A stretch of 64,000 nucleotides of DNA from contig NZ_CP133784.1 in the NCBI RefSeq assembly GCF_034353875.1, forward strand, positions 806,001-870,000, read 5' to 3'. The notes beneath the pieces are model-generated. The model saw only the letters and a program-made list of their open reading frames with translations. It did not search any database and was not told the DNA's origin. This stretch comes from Pseudomonas sp. MH9.2 (GTDB lineage Bacteria; Pseudomonadota; Gammaproteobacteria; Pseudomonadales; Pseudomonadaceae). The position numbers and the translations under genes were made by a program. This document shows positions 17,507 to 27,132 of the stretch, piece after piece (the first letter of the stretch is position 1; each line of letters starts with the position of its first letter).

Positions 17507-20398
17507 ATGCCCAAAACAGCTGACGGCCTCCTACTCCCGGCGTTTCACCAGGTCACCGACTCCAGCGAGTCGGAAAAACGCTTTGAGACTCTGTATAACC
17601 TCAGTCCCAATGTAGTCCTTCTGACCCGGCTGGAAGACGGCCTTATCTGTGAGGCCAATCGACATTTCGAAAGCCTGCTGGGCTGGCCAATCAAAGATAT
17701 TCTGGGCCGTACCAGCGTGGAAATCGGGCTGTGGGCTGTTCCGGCACAACGTCAACAGGTTCACGACATGGTCAAGGGCGAACCCAAACCCGTTACCCTT
17801 GAGGTGCAATTGCACGCCAGCAATGGCCGGGTTCACGATGGCACGCTCTGCGCACAGAAGATCGTGCTGGATAACTGCGCCTATCTTCTCAGCACTTTTC
17901 TGGACAACACCGAACACAAGCGTGCCGAACTGGCCCTCAAAGAAAGTCAGGAGCGTCTGGACCTGGCACTGGATTCGGCGCAACTGGGCACGTGGGACTG
18001 GCACATCCCCACCGGCATGTTGTATGGGTCAGCCCGAGCCGCGCAGTTGCACGGCCTGGCACCGGAGCCTTTTCACGAATCATTCGATGCTTTTTTCGAG
18101 GGTGTGCCCGGCAAAGACCGAGACCACATGCGTCAGGCCTATCGCAGCCTGCGCGAAGGTCCGGCGGGCAATTATCAGATCACCTACCGCATTCAGCTGG
18201 AGAACGGCACTTCGCGCTTTCTCGAAAGCCGCGCCCGGCTCTACCGTGATGCAAACGGCGAACCGCTGCGCATGGCCGGTACGTTGCTGGACATCAGCGA
18301 CCAGGTCGAGCGCGAGCAACGCCTGAGCAGTTCAGAGGAGAAGTTCGCCAGCCTGTTTCAAGCCAGCCCTGACCCGGTATGTGTCACCCATTTCGAGACC
18401 GGCCAATTCGTCGAGATCAACCCCAGTTTCACCCAGACATTTGGCTGGAAAGCCGATGAAATCATCGGCCTGAACGTTACGGATATCAGTTTTTGGGCGG
18501 ACCCGTTAAAACGCCAGCAACGCAACAAGCAAATCATCCGCGACAAGGGCCTGGACAACCTTGAGGTGCTGCTGAAGAACAAGGAAGGCGAACTGCTGAC
18601 CTGCGTCATCTCCAGCCGCTTGATCGTGGTCGACGAACAACCGTGCATTGTTACCACCCTGCGCGACATCACCCAACAGCAACGTGCCGAAGCGGCGCTC
18701 AAGGCCAGCGAAGAGAAGTTTGCCAAAGCGTTCCACTCCAGCCCCGACGCCATCACCATCACCGAGCGCGATTCGGGTCGCTACCTTGAGGTCAACGACG
18801 GTTTCTGCCGGTTGACCGGCTACAGCTCCGAAGAGGTGATAGGACGCACTGCCTACGACGTGGGCATCTGGGCTGAACCGGCGCAGCGCAGCCTGATAAT
18901 CAGTGATTTACAGGACCAAGGCCGCGTCCATCACCGGGAAATGCTGGCACGCAATAAAAATGGAGACATGCTGACGGTTGATGTGTCAGTGGAGCCCATC
19001 ACCCTGAATGAAACGCCGTGCCTGCTGATGACTGCCCGCGACATCAGCCAATTGAAGAACGCTCAGGCGCAGATTCAGCACCTGGCCTACCACGACCCGC
19101 TGACCGACCTGCCCAATCGCGCGTTGCTGATGGATCGTCTAAGCCAGCAGATTGCCCTGCTCAAACGTCATAACCTGCGGGGCGCGCTATTGTTTCTCGA
19201 CCTCGACCACTTCAAGCACATCAACGACTCTCTCGGTCACCCGGTCGGCGACAGCGTGTTGAAGGTCATCACCGCACGCCTGGAAGCCAGCGTGCGCACC
19301 GAGGATACGGTGGCGCGTCTGGGCGGCGATGAATTCGTGGTCCTGATCACCGGACTGGAAGGCACGCGGGCCGAAGTCACCCATCAGGTACGCGGCCTGG
19401 CTGACACCCTGCGTGAGTTACTGGCAGAGCCGATGTTCCTCGACGGTCAACGTCTGCAGGTGACACCGAGCATTGGCGTGGCCTTGATCCCCGATCATGG
19501 GTCAACCCCGGCTGACCTGCTCAAGCGTGCGGACATTGCCTTGTACCGGGCCAAGGATTCTGGGCGCAACACCACACAACTGTTCCACAGCACCATGCAG
19601 AAAGCCGCCAGTGAGCGCCTGAGTCTGGAAAACGATTTACGCCTGGCCCTGCCCCGCGGCGAGTTCAGCTTACACTACCAGCCTCAGGTGGACGCACGAG
19701 ACAGCCGCATCGTCGGTGCCGAAGCGTTGCTGCGCTGGCAGCGTCCGCAATTGGGCGCGATGGCACCGAGTCACTTCATTCAGGTGCTGGAAGAAAGCGG
19801 AATGATTCTGGAAGTCGGTAGCTGGATTCTTGATGAAGCGTGCAAGGCAGGCGGACAGCTATTAAGGGAAGCGTTGATCGACGCGGATGATTTCAGCATG
19901 TGCGTCAACATCAGTCCCCGGCAGTTTCGCCAGAATGACTTCGTCGAGCGCGTCGAACGTAGCCTGCGCGTTCATCGCCTACCCAGCCGGCTTCTCAAGC
20001 TGGAGATCACCGAAGGCATCGTAATCCAGAACCTGGACGACACCATCGCCAAAATGCGTCGCTTGAAGAAAATGGGCGTCAGCTTCGCGATGGATGATTT
20101 TGGCACGGGTTACTCGTCGCTGACCTATCTCAAGCGCTTGCCGGTGGACGCGCTCAAAATCGATCAATCGTTCGTGCGCGATGCAACCACTGACCCCAAC
20201 GACGCCGAAATCATCCGCGCCATCGTGGCCATGGCCCAGAGTCTGAACCTGGCAGTGATCGCCGAGGGCGTGGAAAAACCGGAACAACTGAGGTTTCTCG
20301 AACAATTGGGTTGCCATTTATATCAAGGGTATTTGTTCAGCGAGGCGCTGCCGCTGGAGGGGTTTATGGGGATGCTGAGTCAGGAACAAGAGCCATGA
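17507..20398 (+). CDS. Multi-PAS diguanylate cyclase/phosphodiesterase (PAS-GGDEF-EAL)
   Basis: A 963-residue cytoplasmic sensor with four consecutive PAS-type segments (about residues 20-520), a GGDEF domain (about 535-700) and an EAL domain (about 715-960). GGDEF is intact at about residue 606 and is preceded by RTED, the RxxD inhibitory site. The EAL domain keeps EALLRW, the asparagine of CVNISPRQF, LEITEG, MDDFGTGYSS, LKIDQSF and AEGVEK. Both making and breaking of cyclic di-GMP are therefore possible, with the PAS domains setting the balance. No membrane segment is visible. The gene is followed by a strong terminator and is monocistronic. Confidence 0.93.
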   Translation: MPKTADGLLLPAFHQVTDSSESEKRFETLYNLSPNVVLLTRLEDGLICEANRHFESLLGWPIKDILGRTSVEIGLWAVPAQRQQVHDMVKGEPKPVTLEVQLHASNGRVHDGTLCAQKIVLDNCAYLLSTFLDNTEHKRAELALKESQERLDLALDSAQLGTWDWHIPTGMLYGSARAAQLHGLAPEPFHESFDAFFEGVPGKDRDHMRQAYRSLREGPAGNYQITYRIQLENGTSRFLESRARLYRDANGEPLRMAGTLLDISDQVEREQRLSSSEEKFASLFQASPDPVCVTHFETGQFVEINPSFTQTFGWKADEIIGLNVTDISFWADPLKRQQRNKQIIRDKGLDNLEVLLKNKEGELLTCVISSRLIVVDEQPCIVTTLRDITQQQRAEAALKASEEKFAKAFHSSPDAITITERDSGRYLEVNDGFCRLTGYSSEEVIGRTAYDVGIWAEPAQRSLIISDLQDQGRVHHREMLARNKNGDMLTVDVSVEPITLNETPCLLMTARDISQLKNAQAQIQHLAYHDPLTDLPNRALLMDRLSQQIALLKRHNLRGALLFLDLDHFKHINDSLGHPVGDSVLKVITARLEASVRTEDTVARLGGDEFVVLITGLEGTRAEVTHQVRGLADTLRELLAEPMFLDGQRLQVTPSIGVALIPDHGSTPADLLKRADIALYRAKDSGRNTTQLFHSTMQKAASERLSLENDLRLALPRGEFSLHYQPQVDARDSRIVGAEALLRWQRPQLGAMAPSHFIQVLEESGMILEVGSWILDEACKAGGQLLREALIDADDFSMCVNISPRQFRQNDFVERVERSLRVHRLPSRLLKLEITEGIVIQNLDDTIAKMRRLKKMGVSFAMDDFGTGYSSLTYLKRLPVDALKIDQSFVRDATTDPNDAEIIRAIVAMAQSLNLAVIAEGVEKPEQLRFLEQLGCHLYQGYLFSEALPLEGFMGMLSQEQEP

Positions 20399-20422
20399 GT
20401 TTGGCCGCCATAAGCCCATAAA

Positions 20423-20454
20423 CAAGAAAGGCGCCGATCAGGGCGCCTTTCTTG
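20423..20454. terminator. Bidirectional terminator between the PAS-GGDEF-EAL gene and dusC
   Basis: CAAGAAAGGCGCC (20423-20435) pairs with GGCGCCTTTCTTG (20442-20454) around a 6-nt loop; it lies between converging genes. Confidence 0.88.
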
Positions 20455-20467
20455 AGCCAGAATGATT

Positions 20468-21427
20468 TCAAGCCGCCTCGCTGTGAACAAATCCAATCAA
20501 CTGTCCGATCCGCTCGCAATCGGTCTCACGCCGCAGGGTGTTAAACAGCGTTGTCGCCTCGGGATAGCTTTTGGTCAGCAGCGCCAGCCATTGCTTCAAA
20601 CGGCCGGGGGCCTGAATCGGGGTCATTTTGTTCAACGCCTGTTGCCAGAAGTCTTGCAGGAAGGGCTGCAGTTGCGTCCAGGTCATCTCGATCACGTCTT
20701 CGCCCGCCTCGGCAGCCGCAATTTGCCGGGCCAGATCAGGGCGCGCGACCAACCCGCGACCGATCATGATGTCTCGGGCGCCACATATTTCCCGGCAGCG
20801 TCGCCAGTCGTCAACGGTCCAGATTTCGCCGTTGGCAACGACCGGGACCTTGACCACTTCCTGGATACGCGCGATCCATTCCCAGTGCGCTGGCGGTTTG
20901 TAGCCATCGACCTTGGTCCGAGCATGGACCACAATCTGCTCCGCACCACCATCGGCCAGTGCCCGGGCGCAATCGAGAGCGCCCTCCGGGCTTTCATAAC
21001 CCAGACGCATTTTCGCCGTCACCGGGATATGCGCAGGCACAGCGCGCCGTACATGGTTGACGATGCTGTGCAGCAACTCCGGCTCTTTGAGCAGGATCGC
21101 GCCGCCACGGGAACGATTGACGGTCTTGGCCGGACAACCGAAGTTCAGGTCCAGCACGGGGGCACCCAGCTCACAGGCATAGGCTGCGTTTTCGGCCAGG
21201 CACACAGGATCGGAACCCAGCAATTGCAGGCGTAAGGGCACACCCGCATCGGTCTTCGCCCCCTGGTGCAACTCCGAGGCGTATTTGTAGAAGTAGTGGG
21301 CCGGCATCAGGCGCTCGGACACACGAATGAATTCGGTCACACACCAATCGATGCCGCCAACCTGAGTCAGCACATCGCGCAGGATGTCGTCGACCAACCC
21401 CTCCATGGGCGCCAAGGCAATTTGCAT
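20468..21427 (-). CDS. dusC: tRNA-dihydrouridine(16) synthase
   Basis: A 319-residue FMN-dependent TIM-barrel enzyme that reduces uridine 16 in the D-loop of tRNAs. [16 protein letters not shown] near the start and [17 protein letters not shown] (about residues 93-109, with the catalytic cysteine) are diagnostic, and the length and N-terminus fit DusC rather than DusA or DusB. It is the last gene of a minus-strand group with the thioesterase 75 bp upstream. Confidence 0.94.
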   Translation of the reverse strand: MQIALAPMEGLVDDILRDVLTQVGGIDWCVTEFIRVSERLMPAHYFYKYASELHQGAKTDAGVPLRLQLLGSDPVCLAENAAYACELGAPVLDLNFGCPAKTVNRSRGGAILLKEPELLHSIVNHVRRAVPAHIPVTAKMRLGYESPEGALDCARALADGGAEQIVVHARTKVDGYKPPAHWEWIARIQEVVKVPVVANGEIWTVDDWRRCREICGARDIMIGRGLVARPDLARQIAAAEAGEDVIEMTWTQLQPFLQDFWQQALNKMTPIQAPGRLKQWLALLTKSYPEATTLFNTLRRETDCERIGQLIGFVHSEAA

Positions 21428-21502
21428 GGGTCACACTCGAAAAAAAGTCCGGCAGTTTACGGGGCGTCCACTGGATTGGAAACGCTTATACGCCGTTTGG
21501 CG

Positions 21503-21943
21503 TCAGGCTTGCGGGTTGACCAGCGCCGGACCATAGCCTTCGATGAACTCGGCAGGCATACGTTTGGGTTTACCGCTGGACAGTTCGATGCAGACGAAGG
21601 TGGTTTGCGCGCGCAGTAACGTCAGACCGTCACTTGGCCGCTTGAGCTGAAAACGGCGGGTCATCTTCAGGCGTTGATCCCAATCGACGATCCAGGTTGC
21701 CAATTGCAGCTCGTCGTCCTCGTAGGCGCTGGCCAGGTAGTCGATTTCATGCCGGACCACCGCCATCGCCCGATCGATTCGACGGTACTCGCTCAAATCC
21801 AGGCCAAGCCGTTGTGAATGTCGCCATGCGCAACGCTCCAGCCAAGTCACGTACACCGCATTATTGGCATGACCCAGCCCATCGATGTCTTCAGCCACCA
21901 CACTCAGGTCAATGACGAATGGCGTTGCCAGATCCCAGCTCAT
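21503..21943 (-). CDS. Acyl-CoA thioesterase, 4-hydroxybenzoyl-CoA thioesterase-like hotdog fold
   Basis: A 146-residue single-domain hotdog protein. The conserved active-site segment D21-GLGHANN-AVY with the aspartate and the helix following it matches the YbgC/4HBT family, which hydrolyses acyl-CoA thioesters. The natural substrate cannot be read from the sequence. It lies between the TetR-hydrolase pair and dusC on the same strand. Confidence 0.88.
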   Translation of the reverse strand: MSWDLATPFVIDLSVVAEDIDGLGHANNAVYVTWLERCAWRHSQRLGLDLSEYRRIDRAMAVVRHEIDYLASAYEDDELQLATWIVDWDQRLKMTRRFQLKRPSDGLTLLRAQTTFVCIELSSGKPKRMPAEFIEGYGPALVNPQA

Positions 21944-22003
21944 GCTCGCTCCTTGATGTGTGCCCCAACGTGGAGAGCAACTCGCGAGCAGTGTAACGGA
22001 AGC

Positions 22004-22837
22004 TCAGGCAGATTGGCGCTGCGGGTGTGCGCTGCCGGCCAGCAACGCCAACACGCCCTCGATCACCTTCGGATCGGCCAGCACCCGCTGATGTCCGCCC
22101 TGCTTGAGGAGCAACAAGCGGCTGTCAAACCAGGCATCGTGGATCCGTTGCGCTTCGTCCACCGGCACCATGAGGTCATCCTCCGCATGCACGATCAAGC
22201 CTGGCACATTCAGCTCATAGCGGCTGACATCCAGCGCAGACGCCGCCATGCCCACCTCGCGTTCGAACTGCCTGATGAACGAAGAGCGCGCAACAGGTGG
22301 CAATCCAACCCGATGCGCAAAACCACGCAGCACCCCCAATACACGGCGCGGCGCGGCAATGCTCACCAGGGTTTCGCTGCGCAGGCCCATCTGAGTCGCC
22401 AGCAGCACGCTGGCGCCGCCCATGGAATGGCCAATTACGGCTTTGAGTGGCGGAAGCTCTGCCGAAGCTTCCAGCAGCGCCCTGGCAAACAACACCACAT
22501 GAGCTTCATGACCGGGGGACTGTCCATGGACTGGACCGTCAAGCGCCACGACGGTATAACCCGCAGTGACCAAGGCCTCTATCAAACTGGCGAATTGGGT
22601 TGGGCGCCCTTCCCAGCCATGCATGAGCAACACCGTAGGACCCGCCCCCCAACGCAAGGCGGAAAGACCGAAGCGCAAGGTCACGCGCTCGGCACGGGCC
22701 AGGACTGGCAACTCCCAGTCAGACGGCAATCGATGCTGCGGGGTAGTGAACGCCAGATGCATTTTTGCTGCCACCAACCTGGGTGCCAGCCGACCCAAGG
22801 TGCCATTGACTCCGCGAATCCAGCCTAACCTGCTCAT
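22004..22837 (-). CDS. Alpha/beta hydrolase
   Basis: A 277-residue alpha/beta hydrolase. The oxyanion-hole segment LLMHGWEGR, the nucleophile elbow GHSMGGAS (serine near residue 140), an aspartate in HAEDDLMVP and a histidine in GGHQRVL near the C-terminus complete a catalytic triad. The start ATG at 22837 has AGGAGAG upstream; a frame to 22891 is less likely. It lies 69 bp behind a TetR repressor gene with a clear operator, so it is probably the repressor's target. Substrate unknown; an ester is most likely. Confidence 0.9.
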   Translation of the reverse strand: MSRLGWIRGVNGTLGRLAPRLVAAKMHLAFTTPQHRLPSDWELPVLARAERVTLRFGLSALRWGAGPTVLLMHGWEGRPTQFASLIEALVTAGYTVVALDGPVHGQSPGHEAHVVLFARALLEASAELPPLKAVIGHSMGGASVLLATQMGLRSETLVSIAAPRRVLGVLRGFAHRVGLPPVARSSFIRQFEREVGMAASALDVSRYELNVPGLIVHAEDDLMVPVDEAQRIHDAWFDSRLLLLKQGGHQRVLADPKVIEGVLALLAGSAHPQRQSA

Positions 22838-22906
22838 CGCTTCTCTCCTGCAAACCCACTGCGTTGCGTTGTGTGTTTTAAATTCTGGCACTGCAAACAG
22901 CGTTGA

Positions 22907-23446
22907 TCACAGTACCGCCGACTTTGCGGCCCGGAGCACCCGGTCAGATAATTCGCAAGGGCCTAAAGCGCGCGCCAAGGCCAGACCACCGGTCATCAAT
23001 GCCATGTCCGCCAGGACCTTGTCGGCGTCCTCAGGGCTGTCCGCCAATTGCGCCACCATCAACTCCACATGCTCGGCCAATACCGCACGAAAACCGTCAG
23101 GCAGACGCGACAGCTCACCCACGGTTGATGGCAACGGACAGGCATGCTCCGTAGCGTCCCGATGCTTACGCGACAAATAGAAGGCAGCGACCAGCGCTCG
23201 GCGCTCATCGCCAGCCAAGTGCTCGTCAATTTGCGCCATCAGCGCCCTGCGCTGGCCGAGCAATTGACTGAAGGCCTCGAGCATCAAGGCATCCTTACTT
23301 TCAAAGTGCGCGTAAAAACCACCCACCGTAAGGCCGGCAGCACCCATCACGTTGCTGACACTCGGCTCAACCGGACCCTGCTGGATCAGAGCAGAGCTGG
23401 CGGCCTGAAGAATACGCTCGCGGGTTTGCGCCTTTTTATCGTTCAT
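22907..23446 (-). CDS. TetR-family repressor of the adjacent hydrolase
   Basis: A 179-residue TetR protein with an N-terminal helix-turn-helix (TRERILQAASSAL...LTVGGFYAHFESKDAL, about residues 8-52) and a helical ligand domain with no recognisable specificity. I chose ATG 23446, preceded by GGAGG at 5 nt, over a TTG 12 bp upstream. A perfect 12-bp inverted repeat lies immediately upstream over the promoter region, so the gene is almost certainly autoregulated together with the hydrolase gene. Confidence 0.92.
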   Translation of the reverse strand: MNDKKAQTRERILQAASSALIQQGPVEPSVSNVMGAAGLTVGGFYAHFESKDALMLEAFSQLLGQRRALMAQIDEHLAGDERRALVAAFYLSRKHRDATEHACPLPSTVGELSRLPDGFRAVLAEHVELMVAQLADSPEDADKVLADMALMTGGLALARALGPCELSDRVLRAAKSAVL

Positions 23447-23456
23447 GCTCGCCTCC

Positions 23457-23492
23457 AAATATTATGGATATAATATTATCTCCATAATATTT
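23457..23492. promoter_or_regulatory. TetR operator: perfect 12-bp inverted repeat
   Basis: AAATATTATGGA (23457-23468) and TCCATAATATTT (23481-23492) are exact inverted copies around a 12-nt AT-rich spacer that itself offers -10-like hexamers. The site ends 11 bp before the repressor start, so bound protein would cover the promoter. Confidence 0.8.
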
Positions 23493-23601
23493 ATTGGCAA
23501 GCAGATTGTCATGCCGCCGGTCGGCAGGACGAATGCGATACAGCGCAGGAAGGGGTTGACGGAAAATACGGCAGGAGGGGTAAAACGCAGCACAAAAACA
23601 A

Positions 23602-23630
23602 AAGGGCCATTCAATAATTGAATGACCCTT
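23602..23630 (-). terminator. Terminator of the tRNA operon
   Basis: On the minus strand a 13-bp stem (one U-G pair) with a 3-nt loop is followed by TTTGTTTTT. It lies 22 nt after the CCA end of the last tRNA-Glu. Confidence 0.9.
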
Positions 23631-23652
23631 GGTCCCGTAGAACGGGCAATCG

Positions 23653-23728
23653 TGGCGTCCCCTAGGGGACTCGAACCCCTGTTACCGCCGTGAAAGGGCG
23701 GTGTCCTAGGCCACTAGACGAAGGGGAC
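23653..23728 (-). tRNA. tRNA-Glu (TTC), copy 2
   Basis: A 76-nt tRNA on the minus strand: acceptor GTCCCCT/AGGGGAC, anticodon stem CCGCC/GGCGG with loop CTTTCAC (anticodon TTC), T-arm GGTTCGAACC, and an encoded CCA end. It is identical to the copy at 23937 and is the last gene of the four-tRNA operon. Confidence 0.97.
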
Positions 23729-23808
23729 GCAAAACCTTCTATACAACGTGATCAGACTGAGCCTGATCGATTCAAGGCCTGCGTGGCCAAGCCTTGAACT
23801 GTACAATT

Positions 23809-23884
<76 letters not shown>

Positions 23885-23936
23885 GGATTTTTCGCCTCAC
23901 GGCGGAGCAATACCTCGCGGCACTGCTTCTTGATAC

Positions 23937-24012
23937 TGGCGTCCCCTAGGGGACTCGAACCCCTGTTACCGCCGTGAAAGGGCGGTGTCCTAGGCCACTA
24001 GACGAAGGGGAC
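23937..24012 (-). tRNA. tRNA-Glu (TTC), copy 1
   Basis: Same 76-nt sequence and anticodon loop (CTTTCAC) as the copy 284 bp away at 23653. It is joined to the preceding tRNA-Ala by an 80-nt spacer that is also duplicated. Confidence 0.97.
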
Positions 24013-24092
24013 GCAAAACCTTCTATACAACGTGATCAGACTGAGCCTGATCGATTCAAGGCCTGCGTGGCCAAGCCTTGAATTGTACAATT

Positions 24093-24168
<76 letters not shown>

Positions 24169-24186
24169 ACGTTGTGGACGGGGCGC

Positions 24187-24215
24187 ATATTAAGCGCGAC
24201 CTTGGAACCTGTCAA
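24187..24215 (-). promoter_or_regulatory. Strong stringent-type promoter of the tRNA operon
   Basis: On the minus strand, TTGACA (24215-24210) and TAATAT (24192-24187) are 17 bp apart. An AT-rich UP-like stretch lies upstream and a GC-rich discriminator (GCGCCCC) follows, the combination found at stable-RNA promoters repressed by ppGpp/DksA. Confidence 0.85.
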
Positions 24216-24355
24216 ATATATTTTCAACAAATTTCAATATTTTTCGTCGGCATAACAATCACTTACCGTCCAACCCCCGTAAATCCGGGGGCGCAACGGC
24301 CACTGTGCGCCCTACTCCAGGCAGACACAATGACCCACAACGCCTGGTGAGCGTG

Positions 24356-25837
24356 TCAGGCAATGGCGCCCAACAGCTTTTCCCATTCCTTGTTTTCTTT
24401 CTTCGATACGCCGCCAAGCAAGTCGATGGCCTGACGCAGACGGAAGCGTGTCAGGTCCGGACCGAGGATTTCCATCGCGTCGAGGACCGAGACCGAGCTG
24501 GCCTGCCCCGTGATTGCAGCAAACATCAGCGGCATGGCGTCGCGCAGTTTGAGCTCCAAGTGCTCGACCACAGCCTGAATGCAGCCTGTAATCGGATCTT
24601 TTTCCCACTGGCGCAGAGTCTCCAGTTTCCACAGAATCAACTGCATCAACTGCCGGACCTGATCGGGCGACAGTTTTTTGTGTTCGAACAGTTTGGCATC
24701 CAGCTGCAAGCCACCGGCGAAGAAGAAACCGGCCAACGGCGCAATCTGACTGAAAGTTTCTACGCGCCCCTGAACGTGAGGAGCGATTTTCATCATGTAC
24801 TCGGGGTTCAGCGCCCAATTCTGCACACGACGGGCAAACTCTTCGACCGGCAACTCGCGCAGCCATTGGCCGTTGAGCCAGGACAGCTTCTCGATATCGA
24901 AAATCGGCCCGCCCAGGGAAACCCGCGACAGGTCGAAATGCTCGACCATTTCTTCCAGCGAGAACTTCTCGCGCTCGTCCGGCATCGACCAGCCCATGCG
25001 ACCCAGGTAGTTGAGCATGGCTTCAGGCATGAAACCCATACGCTCGTAGAACGTCACCGAAGTCGGGTTCTTGCGCTTGGACAGCTTGCTCTTGTCCGGG
25101 TTACGCAGCAGCGGCATGTAGCACAGCTCCGGCTGATCCCAACCGAAATACTCGTACAGCAGGATCAGTTTAGGTGCCGACGGCAGCCACTCTTCGCCGC
25201 GCAGGACATGGGTGATACCCATCAGATGGTCGTCGACGACGTTGGCCAGAAAATAGGTCGGCAACCCATCGGTCTTCATCAACACTTGCATGTCCATGCG
25301 ATCCCACGGGATCTCGACGTCGCCACGCAGCATGTCCGGCACCACGCAAACGCCTTCGCTTGGCACTTTCATGCGGATTACATGCGGTTCGCCAGCGTCC
25401 AGTCGACGCTGAACCTCTTCCTTCGACAGCAACAGTGCACGGCCGTCGTAGCGCGGGGTTTCGCCCCGGGCCATCTGTTCGGCACGCATCTGATCGAGCT
25501 CTTCCGCGGTGCAGAAGCACGGGAACGCGTAGCCCATCTCGACCAGCTGCTTGGAATACTTCTGGTAAATGTCGCCCCGCTCGCTCTGCCGATACGGGCC
25601 GTGAGGACCACCGACATCCGGGCCTTCGCTCCACTCGATTCCCAACCAGCGCAACGCATCGAAAATCTGCTGTTCAGACTCACGTGTCGAGCGCACTTGG
25701 TCAGTGTCTTCGATGCGCAGGATGAACTCGCCACCGTGTTGCTTGGCAAAGCAATAATTGAACAATGCGATGTAGGCAGTGCCAACGTGGGGGTCGCCAG
25801 TGGGCGATGGCGCGATGCGGGTGCGGACGGTGGTCAT
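24356..25837 (-). CDS. gltX: Glutamyl-tRNA synthetase
   Basis: A 493-residue class I synthetase that charges tRNA-Glu. The HIGH-type motif appears as [13 protein letters not shown] (about residue 15) and the KMSKS-type motif as SKLSKRKN (about residue 245). The start ATG at 25837 ([14 protein letters not shown]) is the family's usual N-terminus; the frame stays open to 25987 without support. The tRNA operon lies just downstream on the same strand, including two copies of its own substrate tRNA-Glu, an arrangement known in Pseudomonas. Confidence 0.97.
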   Translation of the reverse strand: MTTVRTRIAPSPTGDPHVGTAYIALFNYCFAKQHGGEFILRIEDTDQVRSTRESEQQIFDALRWLGIEWSEGPDVGGPHGPYRQSERGDIYQKYSKQLVEMGYAFPCFCTAEELDQMRAEQMARGETPRYDGRALLLSKEEVQRRLDAGEPHVIRMKVPSEGVCVVPDMLRGDVEIPWDRMDMQVLMKTDGLPTYFLANVVDDHLMGITHVLRGEEWLPSAPKLILLYEYFGWDQPELCYMPLLRNPDKSKLSKRKNPTSVTFYERMGFMPEAMLNYLGRMGWSMPDEREKFSLEEMVEHFDLSRVSLGGPIFDIEKLSWLNGQWLRELPVEEFARRVQNWALNPEYMMKIAPHVQGRVETFSQIAPLAGFFFAGGLQLDAKLFEHKKLSPDQVRQLMQLILWKLETLRQWEKDPITGCIQAVVEHLELKLRDAMPLMFAAITGQASSVSVLDAMEILGPDLTRFRLRQAIDLLGGVSKKENKEWEKLLGAIA

Positions 25838-26005
25838 GAAAGATCTCGAATAGGTCGAACAAGCGTCGAATCTTAACAGGCGCACCCCCCATGGCTCCAG
25901 CGCAGGGGCGTAATCAACGTACGGCCGAGCGCCTGCATACCTCATAGAAGGTAGATACAAGGCATAACGGACTAAATGAATACCCAAACATCACCTGCAG
26001 TCATT

Positions 26006-26033
26006 ATTCTGGCGTATGGCTATATGCCAGAAT
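26006..26033. promoter_or_regulatory. Near-perfect inverted repeat upstream of the efflux operon
   Basis: ATTCTGGCGTAT (26006-26017) and ATATGCCAGAAT (26022-26033) pair in 11 of 12 positions around a 4-nt GGCT centre. It is 47-74 bp upstream of the membrane-fusion gene, in the likely promoter area. No regulator gene is adjacent, so a distant repressor would be needed if this is an operator. Confidence 0.5.
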
Positions 26034-26079
26034 TAAACACTGATAAGTTTGCTTACATTTCAAATAATTTAGAACGCCC

Positions 26080-27132
26080 ATGCCCGCCCAACTTAAACGC
26101 CGCGTGTACATCTTCTTCACGATTGCCCTACTGATCGCCCTCGCCTTTTTTGCCCAGTGGTACTTCAAGGGCCGCTTCTATGAAACCACCGACAACGCCT
26201 ATGTACAGGGCGAAATCACCCGAATTTCCAGCCAGCTCGCCGCGCGCGTCGACGAAGTTCTGGTCCAGGACAACCAGCACGTCGAAAAAGGTCAACTGTT
26301 GGTGAAGCTAGATGCCGCTGACTTCCATCTGGCCGTTGACCGGGCGAAGGCCATGCTCGATACCCGTGAAGCCGAGCGGATTCAGGCAAACAGCAAGTTG
26401 ACCCAGCAAGCCAGCATGATTGCGTCCGCCGAAGCCCAAGTGGCAGCCAGTCAAGCAACCTTCGGACGCACACAAATCGATTTAAACCGCGCAGAGACTT
26501 TGCGCAAACCCGGCTACATTTCCGAAGAGCGCGTCACCACCCTGTCTGCCGACAGCCATATCGCACGTTCGCAGGTCACCAAGGCCCAGGCCGAAGTACA
26601 AGGCCAGCGGCAACAGGTGGTCGCCCTTTCGGCGGAAATCAAACGCCTCGACGCGCAGATCGCCAATGCCCGCACCGACCTTGCCCAAGCTGAACTCAAC
26701 CTGCAACGCAGCGAGATTCGTGCGCCACTCAGCGGGATGATAGGCCAACGCGGGGCGCGCAACGGCCAATATGTACAGGTCGGCGCGTACCTGCTGTCTA
26801 TCGTGCCGGATGAAGACATCTGGATTCAGGCCAACTTCAAGGAAACCCAGATCGGCCATATGGCGCCAGGGCAAGCAGCCGAACTGATTTTCGACGCCTA
26901 TTCCGACACCCCCATCAACGCCAGGGTGGAAAGCCTGTTCGCCGCCTCCGGTGCGCAATTCAGCCTGCTGCCGCCGGACAACGCCACCGGCAACTTCACC
27001 AAGGTGGTACAGCGTATTCCAGTGAAGCTGACCTTTGCCGCCGATAACCCGTTGCACGGCAAAATCCGTCCCGGCATGTCGGTGACAGTCAAGGTCAACA
27101 TCAAGGCAAACGGCGCTGACAGTGGCCGGTGA
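26080..27132 (+). CDS. Periplasmic membrane-fusion protein of an EmrAB/FarAB-type efflux pump
   Basis: A 350-residue HlyD-family adaptor. One N-terminal membrane helix (about residues 9-26) is followed by a biotinyl-lipoyl half (TTDNAYVQGEITRISSQ), a long coiled coil (about 85-200), the second lipoyl half (IRAPLSGMIGQRGARNGQYV) and a beta-barrel domain. It should bridge the MFS pump downstream to an outer-membrane channel encoded elsewhere. It overlaps the pump gene by 11 bp. Confidence 0.94.
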   Translation: MPAQLKRRVYIFFTIALLIALAFFAQWYFKGRFYETTDNAYVQGEITRISSQLAARVDEVLVQDNQHVEKGQLLVKLDAADFHLAVDRAKAMLDTREAERIQANSKLTQQASMIASAEAQVAASQATFGRTQIDLNRAETLRKPGYISEERVTTLSADSHIARSQVTKAQAEVQGQRQQVVALSAEIKRLDAQIANARTDLAQAELNLQRSEIRAPLSGMIGQRGARNGQYVQVGAYLLSIVPDEDIWIQANFKETQIGHMAPGQAAELIFDAYSDTPINARVESLFAASGAQFSLLPPDNATGNFTKVVQRIPVKLTFAADNPLHGKIRPGMSVTVKVNIKANGADSGR

